The notes: generated from the sequence alone by a model not told the origin. A stretch of 57,039 nt of DNA from Elusimicrobiota bacterium (GCA_023249675.1 JAHFCE010000021.1:1-57039), one strand, 5' to 3'. Counted from the first letter of the stretch, positions 1 to 8,496 are shown. Made by a program: numbers and translations.

Positions 1-4
1 CCCA

Positions 5-31
5 ATCCGTCGCGCGACGGATCAGTGGATA
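5..31. repeat. 27-bp repeat with 18-bp palindrome, copy 1
   Basis: ATCCGTCGCGCGACGGAT (5-22) is a perfect palindrome. With the next nine bases it recurs at 37496-37522 with one mismatch. This copy overlaps the stop codon of the minus-strand HNH gene. Read on the plus strand it encodes the same peptide (PSRDGSVD) as the second copy inside the giant gene. Confidence 0.6.
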
Positions 32-918
32 AGTGTTCCCTCTCCCAAAATCCTCCGCCGTTCCGTATCGTTGTGCGGCCGGCATAAGAGGCGTAAATTC
101 TCGACTGAATCTTTGCCGCCGCGCGAACGCGGCTCGCGATGATCGAATTCCAGCACTCGGCGGGATTGACATCGAATTCCATCGGGGCCGACGAAGACGC
201 AGCGCCCTCCGTCCCGAGCCCAAACGGTTCGGCGCACGGCGGCGGCAATGGAGGAGGCGCCCCGGACCGGGGCGGTCCGCCCCAATTTCAGGGTTCCTTG
301 GGGATCGTTCCGCACGAGATAATCTCGAATCACTTCGAGAAGGACGTCATTGAGCCCGCCCAAGGGAAGTTTGTGCGCCAAGAGTTCCTTCACCCGGTCG
401 ATCGCCGCCCGCAGCGCCGGGGAGCCTTGGAACGCGAATTCGACTCTAGCCTCGGCCCGGGCGCCGTCGGGTCCGGGAGCGGTGACGGCGACGGCCCGCA
501 CGGTATCGCGCTTGACGGGGACCGGATTCAACGGCGCAAGGATCGCCTCGAGCTCACGGCTGCTCTTGCCTTCCGCGCGTGCGATGAGCGCCGGCGCGTC
601 GGGACGCCGAACATAGGGAGCGATGCGGGAGACCGCGGTCAACGAGAGTCGTCCCTCCGCTAAGGCCGGGAGCAGCTGCGGCCGGCTCACCGCCGCACGC
701 GCCGCCTGTATCCTTCGGCAGGCCTCATCTTCGCTCAAGCCGAGCCGTCGGACGCAGTAGTCGAACGTCGAGGAGTAGCCGCGCGTCTCGAGCGCCTTGC
801 GCCGGTCGAGCTCGCCGAGACAGGCGATGAACCAAGGAAGCCGCTCGCGTTCCTCTTGAACGAATTCCTCGAGGCGACTCATGAGATCTGCATCTGACAG
901 CGCGCTGACATCATCCAT
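22..918 (-). CDS. HNH endonuclease family protein (copy 1)
   Basis: Predicted nuclease of 298 residues. The helical N-terminal half (about 1-150, SALSDADLMSRLEEF... to the RIQAARAA region) aligns with the N-terminus of the protein at 2776-3930. The C-terminus (about 225-298) is an HNH domain: RDGGRC, a second Cys, LEFDH, then NLRLLCRPHN. This architecture is common in uncharacterised, often multicopy HNH proteins; the DNA target is unknown. The frame stays open far upstream, but that part is antisense to the TadG-like gene, and the ATG at 918 matches where homology to copy 2 begins. An upstream element at 922-953 is shared with copy 2. It could be a homing-type or a defence nuclease. Confidence 0.8.
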   Translation of the reverse strand: MDDVSALSDADLMSRLEEFVQEERERLPWFIACLGELDRRKALETRGYSSTFDYCVRRLGLSEDEACRRIQAARAAVSRPQLLPALAEGRLSLTAVSRIAPYVRRPDAPALIARAEGKSSRELEAILAPLNPVPVKRDTVRAVAVTAPGPDGARAEARVEFAFQGSPALRAAIDRVKELLAHKLPLGGLNDVLLEVIRDYLVRNDPQGTLKLGRTAPVRGASSIAAAVRRTVWARDGGRCVFVGPDGIRCQSRRVLEFDHREPRSRGGKDSVENLRLLCRPHNDTERRRILGEGTLIH

Positions 919-921
919 ACT

Positions 922-953
922 ATTAGACGATCGAGGGCCCGAAAAAGTTGCAT
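922..953 (-). promoter_or_regulatory. Shared 32-bp upstream element (HNH copy 1)
   Basis: On the minus strand this reads ATGCAACTTTTT, a GC-rich segment, CTCGATCG, then the -10-like TCTAAT. Equal-length versions lie at 2734-2765 and 22647-22678. The -10-like hexamer ends three bases before the HNH start codon. Confidence 0.5.
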
Positions 954-1050
954 CCCTTCCGAGTTTCGGGCGGTTGGGCGGCGTCAATAAACAACTGATT
1001 TTTAACCGTTTGGACATTGAATTTTGACCGAAAGCGGTCATAATTCCCCT

Positions 1051-2160
1051 ATGAGGCCCTGGAAGTCCCGGGCGGGGCAGATCGTCATTCCGGCGATGCT
1101 GCTCTTTCCGACGCTTTTCCTGTTCGTCTATCTCATCTACGAGACGGCGAAGCTCTCGCGCGAGAAGATCAAGCACCAGTTCGCGATGGACGCCGCCGCC
1201 TTCGTCGAGGCGACGAACTACTCCGACTTCCTCAACCGCACCGCCTACGTCAACGGCGCTTTCCCGATGCGCATCTTCGAGCAGGGCTACGACGACTTTC
1301 CGGCCGAGTGCGAGGGCAAGTGGACGCAGTGTCCCGAGGCCCCCGCTGCCCATTCCTACGCTGAACTTCTCTACCAGAATGGCATCTTCCCGCGCAGCGC
1401 CAGCGGCAAGAAGCAGTTCGACAAGGAGGACTCCTGGGACATCGAGTACGGCGGCAAGGGTGCTGGACGGAACTCGGCGAATCCGACCCTCGAGGACCCC
1501 GTCGTTCTGTTCTCGATGGACGACACCAATCATTTCTACCATCCCTGGGACCTCGCGACCGAGGTGTACAAGCTTTACGTTCAGGTCTACTCCTTGCTCG
1601 GCTCCGTCGAGGACGCGCAGTGGCAGGTCCTCAAGCGCCTGACCAAGGAGTCGAACCACAGCTTCCTGCAGAAGTCCTACTGGCTCAACACCGGCGACGC
1701 GGACAATTCCGGCCCCGCGCTTGCGCAGAGCTTCGACGCGGCTTTGGGCGCGTTTAAAACCGATGCGCAATGCGTGCGCAAGCTTATCTATCACGGCAAC
1801 AAGTACCTGGGCGGCACCGGCATCCAGCAGTACCGCCCCTTCAGTACCGATCCGCCCGTCGACCTGCCTGCCTCTGCCGGCTGCGGCGGCGGCGGCCTGT
1901 TCCAGATGCAGACCGTCGACAAGACCTCCGTCGACGCCCTGAGCAGGCCCGGGGGCACGGAGTATCCCGGTCTGTCGCTGTCTTTGCGTTGGCAGATTCC
2001 GGGCAAGAACTACTTCAACGTCGACTTCGGCAACCGGCCCCAGGACTTTCGTACCGGCGCTCCCGAGCTGCACACGACTGTGTCGGTCGGCGCCAATAAC
2101 AAGAACGCCAGCGTCTGGCCGCACCCGACGCCCAAATTCCAAGTGAGGCAGTTCCCATGA
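1051..2160 (+). CDS. TadG-like pilus/secretion-associated protein
   Basis: Protein of 369 residues starting RPWKSRAGQIVIPAMLLFPTLF. A short basic N-terminus is followed by one hydrophobic segment (about 10-32) and a long predicted periplasmic domain with KLSREKIKHQFAMDAAAFVEA directly after it. This is the layout of TadE/TadG minor pseudopilins, whose membrane helix is followed by a type-IV-pilin-like stem. The start at 1051 is preferred over the upstream TTG because CATAAT (1039-1044) ends six bases before it, suggesting a leaderless mRNA. The stop overlaps the next start in ATGA, so the two genes are probably translationally coupled. No TadA ATPase or prepilin peptidase lies in the window. 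The exact function is inferred. Confidence 0.65.
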   Translation: MRPWKSRAGQIVIPAMLLFPTLFLFVYLIYETAKLSREKIKHQFAMDAAAFVEATNYSDFLNRTAYVNGAFPMRIFEQGYDDFPAECEGKWTQCPEAPAAHSYAELLYQNGIFPRSASGKKQFDKEDSWDIEYGGKGAGRNSANPTLEDPVVLFSMDDTNHFYHPWDLATEVYKLYVQVYSLLGSVEDAQWQVLKRLTKESNHSFLQKSYWLNTGDADNSGPALAQSFDAALGAFKTDAQCVRKLIYHGNKYLGGTGIQQYRPFSTDPPVDLPASAGCGGGGLFQMQTVDKTSVDALSRPGGTEYPGLSLSLRWQIPGKNYFNVDFGNRPQDFRTGAPELHTTVSVGANNKNASVWPHPTPKFQVRQFP

Positions 2161-2654
2161 GAAGGCTGGGCCGGCGAGGCCAGGCGACGACCGAGGTCGT
2201 GCTCCTTTTCCCGGTCTTCATGTTCTTTCTCTTCGCCTTCGCGAAGGTCTTCGCTCTTCTCATCCTCATGCAGAAGCTCGAGATCTCCTCGTTCTATGCG
2301 GCCCGGCGCTGGCAGCTCGAATCGCACCGCAACGCCAGTTACGAGGGCTGGGACGACAGCACTTTACGCCTGCACATTCAGGAACGCGTCCTGACCTACC
2401 TCGGCTACGGCACTCCCGCCGCCAAGTTCCTCGATCTCACCGCGAGTTGTCGGCCGACGCAGACCTGTCCGGCGACAATGCCCGGCGTTACCGTTCAGCG
2501 GACCCAGGTCTGGAACGTCGTCACCGTGACCGCCTGCACCAAGCCGTTGAAAATGGCGTTCTACGAGACCACCGGCTTCGTCGTCTGCTCGACGAAGTAC
2601 GTGCCCAACCGCGACCGGCCGATCGCCTTCGTCCTGCCCGGCGTCAGCCCGTAA
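2157..2654 (+). CDS. TadE-like pseudopilin
   Basis: Protein of 165 residues beginning MRRLGRRGQATTEVVLLFPVFMFF. The G-Q-A-T-T-E-V-hydrophobic pattern is the TadE signature: a basic N-terminus, a Glu near the start of the membrane helix, then one transmembrane segment (about 14-38). The remainder is a small extracytoplasmic domain with four Cys (CRPTQTC, TACTKP, VVCSTK) that could form disulfides. It overlaps the TadG-like gene by four bases. TadE proteins are processed minor pilins of Tad/Flp systems; processing here is not shown. Confidence 0.75.
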   Translation: MRRLGRRGQATTEVVLLFPVFMFFLFAFAKVFALLILMQKLEISSFYAARRWQLESHRNASYEGWDDSTLRLHIQERVLTYLGYGTPAAKFLDLTASCRPTQTCPATMPGVTVQRTQVWNVVTVTACTKPLKMAFYETTGFVVCSTKYVPNRDRPIAFVLPGVSP

Positions 2655-2695
2655 CCTCGTCACACAGGTGGTGCGCCGCAGGATTATGGGACCGG

Positions 2696-2714
2696 ACTAT
2701 CCTCAAGGATAGTT
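2696..2714. repeat. Direct repeat flanking HNH copy 2, left (also a hairpin)
   Basis: ACTATCC-TCAA-GGATAGT (2696-2713) is a perfect 7-bp inverted repeat with a 4-base loop. It recurs with one mismatch at 3914-3932 around the stop codon of the HNH gene. It may end the TadE-like transcript, although no T-tract follows, or mark the edges of an inserted unit. Confidence 0.6.
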
Positions 2715-2733
2715 GCTCCCGTTGGTGCGGACC

Positions 2734-2765
2734 ATGCAACTTTTTGAGGGCCTCATCCGTATAGA
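2734..2765 (+). promoter_or_regulatory. Shared 32-bp upstream element (HNH copy 2)
   Basis: It begins ATGCAACTTTTT and ends in TATAGA at the -10 position. By my count it matches the element upstream of HNH copy 1 at 23 of 32 positions with no gaps. Confidence 0.5.
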
Positions 2766-2775
2766 GAGTATGCCG

Positions 2776-3930
2776 ATGACAAGCCTGGAGGGAGCAACCG
2801 AGCCTGCGCGGCCTCCCATCGTGGTCGGACATCTCTCCGATGCCGAGCTGGAGGATCGACTCAAGCGGTTGGCGGGAATTGAACGCAAGGCGTTGGTCTT
2901 GCTCCTGGTCCATCTGGGGGAATTCGCCCAAAGGAAGCTCTACGCGGATCGCGGTCACCCCTCGCTGTTCTCCTATTGCATGCGCGTCCTGGGATATTCG
3001 GAGCAGGCCGCCTACAAGCGCATTCAGGCCGCGCGCGCGGCGCGCGCCCATCCGGCGATCCTCGAGCGCCTCGCGGATGGCGAACTAACTTTGACGGCCA
3101 TCGTCATTCTGTCCCCGCATTTGCGTGCCGATAATGTCATGGAACTCCTCGCAGAGGCGCGCGGCAAGCGTACTCGTGAGATCGAAATCATCGCGGCGGG
3201 GTTGGCGCCCCGGCCGGACAGTCCGGACTGTCTGCGGGCTCTTGCGCTTCCGTCGGAATTCAAGAGTCCGCCGCAGGTGGCCCAACAGGTTCCTGGATCT
3301 GCCGGGCAAGACGGTGCTGCGGGAATCGATGGCTCCAGCGGGCGCTCGGCGCCGGTTCGGCTCGGGGGCGCCCCGCGCGAACTCATCGAACCGTTGTCGG
3401 CGCAACGGCATTTGTTCCGTTTCGCGGGAAGTTCCACATTGCGGGCGAAATACGAGCGGGCCCGTGAGTTTCTGGGTGCGGCGAAATCCGGGGGCTCGAT
3501 GGAGTCGGTCATCGAGGCGGGGTTGGACGCGCTTCTCGACAAGCTGGATCCGAAGCGTCGGATTGCGCGGCGCAGGTTGCGGGCGGCGCGCTGGGACGCA
3601 GGCTTTCGGCAAAAAACGGGGGGCGACTCGGATACGTTGGAGGACCACCATCCTGCATCTCGCAAGATCTCCGCGGTTCTGCGCGATAGGGTGTGGGAGC
3701 GTGATGGCGGCCGCTGTACGTTCATGGGGCCTGACGGCGGGCGCTGCCCGTCGACCGCTTGGCTCGAGATCGACCATATTCAGCCGTACGCGTTCGGAGG
3801 ACCGTCGGACGACGCTGCCAACCTGCGCCTCATGTGTCGAGCGCACAATCAACTCCTTGCGCGTCGGGTCTTTGGCGCGGCGGCGACCCGCGTCAGAGAG
3901 ACCCCAAATCCTGACTCTCCTCAAGGATAG
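2776..3930 (+). CDS. HNH endonuclease family protein (copy 2)
   Basis: About 384 residues. The N-terminal helical domain (HLSDAELEDRLKRL..., YCMRVLGYSEQAAYKRIQAARAARAHP) parallels copy 1. A divergent middle follows, then a C-terminal HNH domain: RVWERDGGRC, a second Cys, WLEIDH and NLRLMCRAHN. The frame is open from TTG 2713, with ATGs at 2734, 2770 and 2776. I prefer 2776 because TATAGA (2760-2765) would start transcription only a few bases before it; 2770 is the alternative. The stop codon lies inside the right copy of a 19-bp repeat that also flanks the gene on the left, which hints at past mobility. Target and role are unknown. Confidence 0.8.
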   Translation: MTSLEGATEPARPPIVVGHLSDAELEDRLKRLAGIERKALVLLLVHLGEFAQRKLYADRGHPSLFSYCMRVLGYSEQAAYKRIQAARAARAHPAILERLADGELTLTAIVILSPHLRADNVMELLAEARGKRTREIEIIAAGLAPRPDSPDCLRALALPSEFKSPPQVAQQVPGSAGQDGAAGIDGSSGRSAPVRLGGAPRELIEPLSAQRHLFRFAGSSTLRAKYERAREFLGAAKSGGSMESVIEAGLDALLDKLDPKRRIARRRLRAARWDAGFRQKTGGDSDTLEDHHPASRKISAVLRDRVWERDGGRCTFMGPDGGRCPSTAWLEIDHIQPYAFGGPSDDAANLRLMCRAHNQLLARRVFGAAATRVRETPNPDSPQG

Positions 3931-3932
3931 TT
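3914..3932. repeat. Direct repeat flanking HNH copy 2, right
   Basis: ACTCTCCTCAAGGATAGTT matches 2696-2714 with one mismatch and contains the TAG stop codon of the HNH gene. Confidence 0.6.
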
Positions 3933-3990
3933 ATACGCAGTATTGCTGCAACCTACGTATAAAAAACCGTCAAGGGAGGATTTGGAACAA

Positions 3991-3999
3991 TTGCTATGA
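3991..3999 (+). promoter_or_regulatory. Extended -10 promoter for the FtsH-like gene
   Basis: TGCTATGAT fits the TGn-TATAAT extended -10 pattern; I see no good -35. An AGGGAG ribosome-binding site lies between it and the ATG at 4023. Confidence 0.4.
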
Positions 4000-4022
4000 T
4001 GGGCGGGTCGCAGGGAGACTGA

Positions 4023-5651
4023 ATGAATTGGGCTAAGTTCAAGCTGTGGTGGGAGTTCTACTGGATCCACCTCGTTCTCGCCTTCATCGTGCTTGCCGCC
4101 GTCCTCCTGCCGCTGTGGTATCTGACGCGGCTTGAGGAAAGTGTGGCGCGCTACATCATCGGGTTCAACGTGATCTCGCTGCCGTCAAGCATCATCAACT
4201 CGCTGATTTTCGTCTTCTTCCTCTACACGTTCCAGTACGGCGGCCTTTCCGACATCAGCAAGAAGAAGGTCGATCCGACCAAGATCAACGTCAAGTTCAG
4301 CGACGTCGTCGGCCTGGCCGAGCCCAAGCGCGAGGCCTGGGAGATCGTCCAGCTCATCAAGGACCGCGCTCTTCTGCGCAAAATCGGCGGCAAGATCATT
4401 CGCGGCATGGTGCTGGCGGGGCCTCCCGGCTGCGGCAAGACCTTGCTCGCCAAGGCGATCGCGACCGAGGCCGGCGTGCCGTTTCTGACCACGTCGGCCT
4501 CCGAGTTCATCGAGATTTTCGTGGGCACGGGGGCCGCCCGCGTGCGCAAAATCTTCCGCCGCGCCCGGCTCTACGCCCAGGCGCACGGCGTCTGCATCCT
4601 CTTCATCGACGAGATCGAGGTCATCGGCCAGAAGCGCCGCTTCGGCGGCATGATGGACGGCGGCACGTCCGAGTCCAACAGCACCTTGAACCAGCTTCTC
4701 GTCGAGATGGACGGCCTCAACGAGACCGACGCCGACGTGGTGGTCATCGCCGCGACCAACGCCAACCTCGACATCCTCGATGAGGCCCTGGTCCGCCCCG
4801 GGCGCTTGGACCGCACGATCCGCGTGGACCTCCCGAATCTCAAGGAGCGCCTGGAGATCTTCGAGTACTACGCGAAGAAGCTCAAGTGCGACCCGGCCAT
4901 CGACTTGGCCCGCTTGGCGCGCAAGACCGTGCGCTACTCGCCGGCGTCCATTGAGAACGTTCTTAAGGAGGCCGCCCTGATCTCCACCCGCGAGCGCCGC
5001 GAGCTGATCTCCTACAAAGACTGCGTGGCCGCGCTTGACCGCATTGAGCTCGGCATCGCGCATCGCGTCAGCATGACGTCCAAAGAGCGCGAGATGACGG
5101 CCTTCCATGAGGCCGGCCATCTCGTGCAGATGTACCTCGAGCACCCGACGCGCGACGTGTTCAAGGCGTCGATCATCGAGCGCGGCGGCGTGCTCGGCGT
5201 GGTTCACTCCGTGCCGCGCGGCGAGATCATCCTCGACGACTCGGCGTCCCTCTACGCCAACATCAAGGTCTCTCTCGGCGGCTATCTGGCTGAGAAGATC
5301 AAGTATGGCGTGACGACCGAGGGCGTGGGCTCCGACTTCTCCAATGCGATGCGCCACGCGCACTGGATGGTCTGGTCCATCGGCATGGGCGAAAGCGGCT
5401 ACATCGGCAACTACGCGACGTTGCCGGCGGAGCATATCTCCGAGGACGTCAAGCGCAGCCTAAATGCCGACACCAACAAGATCCTGCGCAACGCCATCGC
5501 CGAGGTCGAGAAGACTTTGCGCGCCGAGTGGCGCCTCGTCGAGCGCTTCGCCGGCGAACTGCTCAAGCGCGAGGAGCTCGACTACGACGAGATCGTGGAG
5601 ATCTTCAAGGAGTACGGCAAGCCGCCGCGCCCCTTGCTCGAGTCCGTCTGA
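4023..5651 (+). CDS. FtsH-like membrane AAA+ zinc metalloprotease with minimal periplasmic loop
   Basis: Protein of 542 residues. Two transmembrane segments (about 12-34 and 44-66) are separated by only some ten residues, unlike typical FtsH with a periplasmic domain of roughly 75-100 residues. The AAA+ domain has Walker A GPPGCGKT (about 133-140), Walker B ILFIDEIE (about 190-197) and a second region of homology with ATNANLDILDEALVRPGRLDR. The M41 peptidase part carries HEAGH (about 362-366) and a plausible third zinc ligand, the Asp in GVGSDFSNA. All key residues for ATP-driven proteolysis of membrane proteins therefore appear intact. It lies between the TadG/E-like pair and the linker-protein cluster, so a dedicated quality-control or processing role is possible (inference). 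A housekeeping FtsH would be expected elsewhere in the genome. Confidence 0.88.
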   Translation: MNWAKFKLWWEFYWIHLVLAFIVLAAVLLPLWYLTRLEESVARYIIGFNVISLPSSIINSLIFVFFLYTFQYGGLSDISKKKVDPTKINVKFSDVVGLAEPKREAWEIVQLIKDRALLRKIGGKIIRGMVLAGPPGCGKTLLAKAIATEAGVPFLTTSASEFIEIFVGTGAARVRKIFRRARLYAQAHGVCILFIDEIEVIGQKRRFGGMMDGGTSESNSTLNQLLVEMDGLNETDADVVVIAATNANLDILDEALVRPGRLDRTIRVDLPNLKERLEIFEYYAKKLKCDPAIDLARLARKTVRYSPASIENVLKEAALISTRERRELISYKDCVAALDRIELGIAHRVSMTSKEREMTAFHEAGHLVQMYLEHPTRDVFKASIIERGGVLGVVHSVPRGEIILDDSASLYANIKVSLGGYLAEKIKYGVTTEGVGSDFSNAMRHAHWMVWSIGMGESGYIGNYATLPAEHISEDVKRSLNADTNKILRNAIAEVEKTLRAEWRLVERFAGELLKREELDYDEIVEIFKEYGKPPRPLLESV

Positions 5652-5678
5652 GGGAACAGGCGACGCCGGCCGATTCCC

Positions 5679-5738
5679 GGTAAAAATTAGGTAACGAAAA
5701 CCCCGTTCCTTGACAAAAAATCAGGGGAGGGCTACACT
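5679..5738 (+). promoter_or_regulatory. Promoter module A (TTGACA-N17-TACACT with upstream element)
   Basis: The -35 TTGACA is at 5710-5715 and the -10 TACACT at 5733-5738, with a 17-base spacer. GGTAAAAATTAGGTAACG begins 31 bases before the -35. The module at 11639-11698 has the same elements at the same distances, including the AAAAAT tail after TTGACA. The ATG at 5751 follows after a very short leader. Confidence 0.7.
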
Positions 5739-5750
5739 CGAATCAAGCCT

Positions 5751-6845
5751 ATGAGCGTTACCTTGACTCCTCTCGCGCCGCGGTATGCGGTTTCAGCTGC
5801 GGACGATCCTTTCAAGAAGTACTGGTGGGCGATCCTCCTGGGGATCGTCTTCACGGCTCTGTGGCTGTTGGCCCCCATGCTGGGCGAGAAATCCGTCGGT
5901 TCGACCGCGGTCGAGAGCGCCCAGCCCAAGGGCGATTCCGGCGTCGAACAAACCTTGGTCCCGGACGCGGGCGGCGGCATGAATGTGGCGATGGACGGCA
6001 CGGGCCAACAGAAAAAAGAAGTCCTTTCCGGCTCCGGCCTTTATCAGGCCCCCGCCGAGGAAGCGGCCGCGGCGGGGGCCGCGCCGGCGGGCCCTGCGGC
6101 GCCCGGCCTTGCTTCAGGATCGACCTTGGCGGGCGCGCTCAAGAAGGTCAGCGAAAGCGGCGGCTGGGGTGAAAAGGCCCAGAAGGGCTTTAACGCCCTG
6201 AAGCTCGCGGGCAGTTCTTTGTCGGGCATGGGCGCGGCGAGCGGGGGGCGCTCCGGTTCCGCCGCGTCGGGCACGAGCGCCTTCGGTTCGAGCAACGCCA
6301 AGATCGGGTTTGCCGACACCTCGGGCCTGTCCAGCGGCGGCTCCGCCGCGGCGGGCTCGAATTCCAAGGGCGTGGCGGCACTCAAGGCCGCCGCCGCGCA
6401 GGCGCTGAGCGCGGCGGCCAACACGAGCAACGACGCAGCGCGCAGTTCCCTGACCCAGGCTTTCGACGGCGCCAAAGGCGGAAGCAACATCGGCGGCAAC
6501 ACCGCGGCGCTGCCGGGCAATTATGCGGCGCTCGACGCCGCCCCCGTCAATCTCAAGCTTTCCGATCCGAAGCTCAACGAGAAGAAGCCCGCGGCCCCGC
6601 CCGCGGCCGATGTCGGGGGCAGCAACAATATGCAGGACAGCGACATGGCCAAGCAAATCGCCATGCAATTGGCCGCCAGCGTCATCGGCGGCGCGATCGG
6701 CGGGCCGTTTGGCGGGATCGTCACCGATGTGATCATGAAGGCGGCCGAACGGCAGGAAACTCAGGCCCGGAAGGTGCGCGAACTCGAGGAAAAGCAGGCG
6801 CAGGGTCGGGCCTCCCAGCGCATGGGTCTCGCGACGGGAGGCTAG
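5751..6845 (+). CDS. Membrane-anchored Ala/Gly/Ser-rich protein (linker family member 1)
   Basis: Protein of 364 residues with no known function. A cytoplasmic N-terminus (1-23) precedes one transmembrane helix (about 24-44, YWWAILLGIVFTALWLLAPML). A long low-complexity linker contains GSSLSGMGAASGGRSGSAAS, a motif echoed in the proteins at 6882, 11763 and 14786/17355. Near the C-terminus is a Gly/Ala hydrophobic stretch (AASVIGGAIGGPFGGIVTDVIMKAA), then a charged helix (ERQETQARKVRELEEKQ). It starts 12 bases after a strong promoter and precedes 6882-8438 by 36 bases, so the two probably form an operon. It could be part of an envelope complex; nothing in it looks catalytic. Confidence 0.75.
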   Translation: MSVTLTPLAPRYAVSAADDPFKKYWWAILLGIVFTALWLLAPMLGEKSVGSTAVESAQPKGDSGVEQTLVPDAGGGMNVAMDGTGQQKKEVLSGSGLYQAPAEEAAAAGAAPAGPAAPGLASGSTLAGALKKVSESGGWGEKAQKGFNALKLAGSSLSGMGAASGGRSGSAASGTSAFGSSNAKIGFADTSGLSSGGSAAAGSNSKGVAALKAAAAQALSAAANTSNDAARSSLTQAFDGAKGGSNIGGNTAALPGNYAALDAAPVNLKLSDPKLNEKKPAAPPAADVGGSNNMQDSDMAKQIAMQLAASVIGGAIGGPFGGIVTDVIMKAAERQETQARKVRELEEKQAQGRASQRMGLATGG

Positions 6846-6881
6846 TCATCGTTTTCGTCAAGACTTACCGGAGGAGTTTTT

Positions 6882-8438
6882 ATGGATCCCAAGATGCCCG
6901 ACATCAAGTCCGACGTCAACAAGGTTGACGACGGCAAGAAGAAAGCCTCAGGCCTTCTTGGCTTGTTCGGAGGCGGCGGCGCAAGCGGAGCTGGAGGTCT
7001 GGGCGGCTTGGGCGCGGGCGCCGCGGGCGGCGGCGGCCTGCTCGCCACCAAGGCCGGGATGCTCGCGCTGGTCCTGATGGGTTCGGCCGTGGCGGGCGGA
7101 ATCGGCCTGGCCGGCTACAAGATCTTCGGGCCCGGCGACGCGGACAAAACCGGCGGCAACCTCTCGCTGTTCGCGCCCAAGCCTCAGCCGGCGGCCGATC
7201 CCAACGCGGTGGCCCCCGTCAATGCCGACGGCACCTCGGCCTCTTTAAACTACATGGCGGCCGCCGCGGCCAAGGACAAAGCCGCCGAAGCTCCCGCTGT
7301 TTCGGCGTCCGCGGCCGCGCCCGAGAGCGCCGCCGCTGATCCAGCGCAGGCCGCGGCGGATGCCGCGCGCCACGAGATCGAGGCCAAGGCCGCCGCCGGC
7401 GGGGCCATCAACTCGGGGGGCGGGGCGGGCGCCGTGGGTTCGATGGGCAAGGGCCTGGCCAACGTGAAGAAGCTCGGCGCGCTGTCCGGCGCGGCGACCG
7501 GGGGATCTTCGTCCGCGAGCGCGGGTGTTGGCGCCCGGCCCGGCGAGAATCCGGCCGCAGCCAGGAGCGGCGCGTTGAGCGCGTTTTCAAGAAGCGGCCC
7601 TGGAGCCAGGAGCTCGGCCGGCTCCACTCGCGGCGCGGTCGCCGGGCGCGGACGCAGCGCGATGACCGACTTGAGGGGAGTGATGGGCGATTATAAAGCC
7701 GCCGGCCGCCCCGGAGCGGGTTACGGCCCCGGAGGAAAGTCTCGTTACGACGGCGCAACCGGTAACAGTGGAGAGGCCATCGGTCCCGACGGCAGCGCGA
7801 TCAGCATGGGTGGTCCCGGCGACGCCGCGGCAGGCGCCCAGTCGAAGACGCTCGCGGCGAACGCGACTACCGGAAAAAATGATTATACGCCTCCGACCCC
7901 GAAAGCCGTGCGCACGGTCGTGCCGTGGGAGAAGGCCGTGGAGCGGGCTACGATGCTGATCATGCTGGCCGGGCTCCTCGCCTACGGGGCGAGCAAGATT
8001 CCGCCGAGCCCGTACACGAAGCTTCTGCTGTACGCCATCGGCGCCGCGATTTGCGCGCTCGGCGCTTACCTCGGGGTGCTCGCCGGCCAGATCATGAGCG
8101 GCCCCTACGGCCAGAAGATGCAGGGCATGGTCGTCGCCGCGGCCGCCCTCGGCGTCATCGCCACGGGTGTCGGCGTCATTATGGGAGGGTCTCAGTCGAA
8201 GAATAACACTCCTGGCCCATGGGCGGAGGGTCCCATGGGGGGCGGAAGCAATGCTCTCAGCGGCACATCCGGCTTGATGGCCAATCCCATGGTCGCCATC
8301 GGCGGCGGAGTCGCCATCGTCGCCGGCATCGCCATGATGTTCGGGCCCAAGCCGAAACCAATCGAGCTCAAGGACGGGGAAAGGAAGCCCGACGTCCGTT
8401 ATGAGCGTCGGGCCAACCCGGCGCGATACATGGTTTAG
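6882..8438 (+). CDS. Polytopic membrane protein with Ala/Gly/Ser-rich linker (linker family member 2)
   Basis: Protein of 518 residues. GGAGGAG lies six bases before ATG 6882. The N-terminus is Gly-rich, with a hydrophobic segment at about 55-80 (LLATKAGMLALVLMGSAVAGGIGLAGYKIF). A disordered linker follows (about 90-330), including KKLGALSGAATGGSSSASAG, close to KKFGALSSSAGGSSASSGG in the protein at 11763. The C-terminal part has about four hydrophobic segments (RATMLIMLAGLLAYGA, YAIGAAICALGAYLGVLAG, MVVAAAALGVIATGVGVIMG, AIGGGVAIVAGIAMMFG) and a charged tail. The protein at 11763 has the same overall layout, so the two are probably paralogues. Role unknown. Confidence 0.75.
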   Translation: MDPKMPDIKSDVNKVDDGKKKASGLLGLFGGGGASGAGGLGGLGAGAAGGGGLLATKAGMLALVLMGSAVAGGIGLAGYKIFGPGDADKTGGNLSLFAPKPQPAADPNAVAPVNADGTSASLNYMAAAAAKDKAAEAPAVSASAAAPESAAADPAQAAADAARHEIEAKAAAGGAINSGGGAGAVGSMGKGLANVKKLGALSGAATGGSSSASAGVGARPGENPAAARSGALSAFSRSGPGARSSAGSTRGAVAGRGRSAMTDLRGVMGDYKAAGRPGAGYGPGGKSRYDGATGNSGEAIGPDGSAISMGGPGDAAAGAQSKTLAANATTGKNDYTPPTPKAVRTVVPWEKAVERATMLIMLAGLLAYGASKIPPSPYTKLLLYAIGAAICALGAYLGVLAGQIMSGPYGQKMQGMVVAAAALGVIATGVGVIMGGSQSKNNTPGPWAEGPMGGGSNALSGTSGLMANPMVAIGGGVAIVAGIAMMFGPKPKPIELKDGERKPDVRYERRANPARYMV

Positions 8439-8473
8439 GTTTAGCTCGCGCGAAGAGCCCCGAGGAGGGGCCA

Positions 8474-8489
8474 GCACCGTCCCCGGTGC
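8474..8489. terminator. Hairpin between convergent genes
   Basis: GCACCG-TCCC-CGGTGC is a perfect 6-bp stem between the plus-strand gene ending at 8438 and the minus-strand gene ending at 8497. There is no T-tract, so a bidirectional terminator is only a guess. Confidence 0.3.
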
Positions 8490-8496
8490 CCTGAGG

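Noticed and set aside
919-2142. N-terminal extension of HNH copy 1 to 706 residues
   Set aside because: The extra part is antisense to the TadG-like gene, and homology to HNH copy 2 begins only near the ATG at 918.
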